64,000 nt of DNA, taken from NCBI RefSeq assembly GCF_018991925.1, contig NW_024756914.1, forward strand, positions 6,218,662 to 6,282,661, written 5' to 3'. The notes beneath the pieces are model-generated. The model did not search any database. It was not told the DNA's origin and saw only the letters and a list, made by a program, of their open reading frames with translations. Positions 63,785-64,000 of this stretch are shown piece after piece. Position numbers and translations under genes: made by a program. Numbering within the stretch: position 1 is the first letter of the stretch; every line of letters begins with the position of its first letter. The stretch is from Homarus americanus. Taxonomy: Eukaryota; Arthropoda; Malacostraca; Decapoda; Nephropidae.

Positions 63785-64000
63785 CTATAAACTTCAAAAA
63801 TTGGTTGAAGTAATTAATTCCATAGGGATTGACATGACACCTTAGACAAGTCATGTAAATCTCTCCACGACCCTTCCCCCGTCCAGGCCGGGTGTCATGA
63901 GGTGTCAGAAGAGGTCACAACGTGGTGTCACATGGAAGATTCACAAGGAGGTGCCACTAGAGGGTGTCACGCGGCTCAACACCCCCTCCCCGTGCCATGA

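Overview
This window looks like non-coding nuclear DNA from an arthropod, most likely a decapod crustacean (crab or anomuran-like). Three things point there. Clusters of the arthropod telomere-type motif TTAGG/CCTAA are scattered through it. Decayed retrotransposon proteins resemble LINE polymerase and RNase H sequences I associate with decapods. Short tRNA-like SINE pieces sit in an extreme load of simple repeats. No intact protein-coding gene was found. There is no rRNA, no convincing tRNA gene, no CRISPR array and no sign of a prokaryotic or viral genome.

Layout. 0-7 kb: microsatellites, a GT-rich minisatellite (3.94-4.49 kb), a 3' fragment of LINE family A, and AT-rich degenerate repeats. 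7.5-12 kb: the most gene-like and least repetitive stretch. It holds a candidate TATA-less Inr/DPE promoter, a non-coding first exon ending in a consensus splice donor (8327-8657), and a frame-broken Merlin/IS1595-type DDE transposase (9601-10425, minus). 12-17 kb: a shellfish-like dispersed repeat, a stem-loop, a ~37-copy GGATCTTGTCT satellite with TTAGG linkers (13.34-15.10 kb), and four perfect CRE octamers at exact 20-bp spacing (15894-15961). 17-30 kb: mostly GGT, GTA, CT and GGA low-complexity DNA and small tandem repeats, with tRNA-like SINE pieces near 20.1 and 21.8 kb. 30.7-32.2 kb: two LINE family A fragments head to head, one keeping a decayed RNase H domain. 33-43 kb: a candidate decapod SINE, a CCAAT cluster, a 1.6-kb C-rich array that gains GC boxes halfway along, a 29-bp minisatellite, a foldback element (39.67-39.87 kb) and a 1.75-kb G-rich minisatellite. 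43-57 kb: microsatellites, TTAGG clusters and a second CRE triplet (48.63 kb). 57-64 kb: minisatellites and two LINE family B copies on the minus strand, one with recognisable reverse transcriptase motifs; both 3' ends run into AAT-type tails.

If the 8.3-kb promoter is real, much or all of the rest of the window could be the first intron of a plus-strand gene whose coding exons lie downstream; I could not identify a later exon. Long open frames (up to about 600 codons) are by-products of tandem repeats without stop codons, often open in several frames and on both strands. All counts and coordinates of repeats were read by eye, so edges are approximate.
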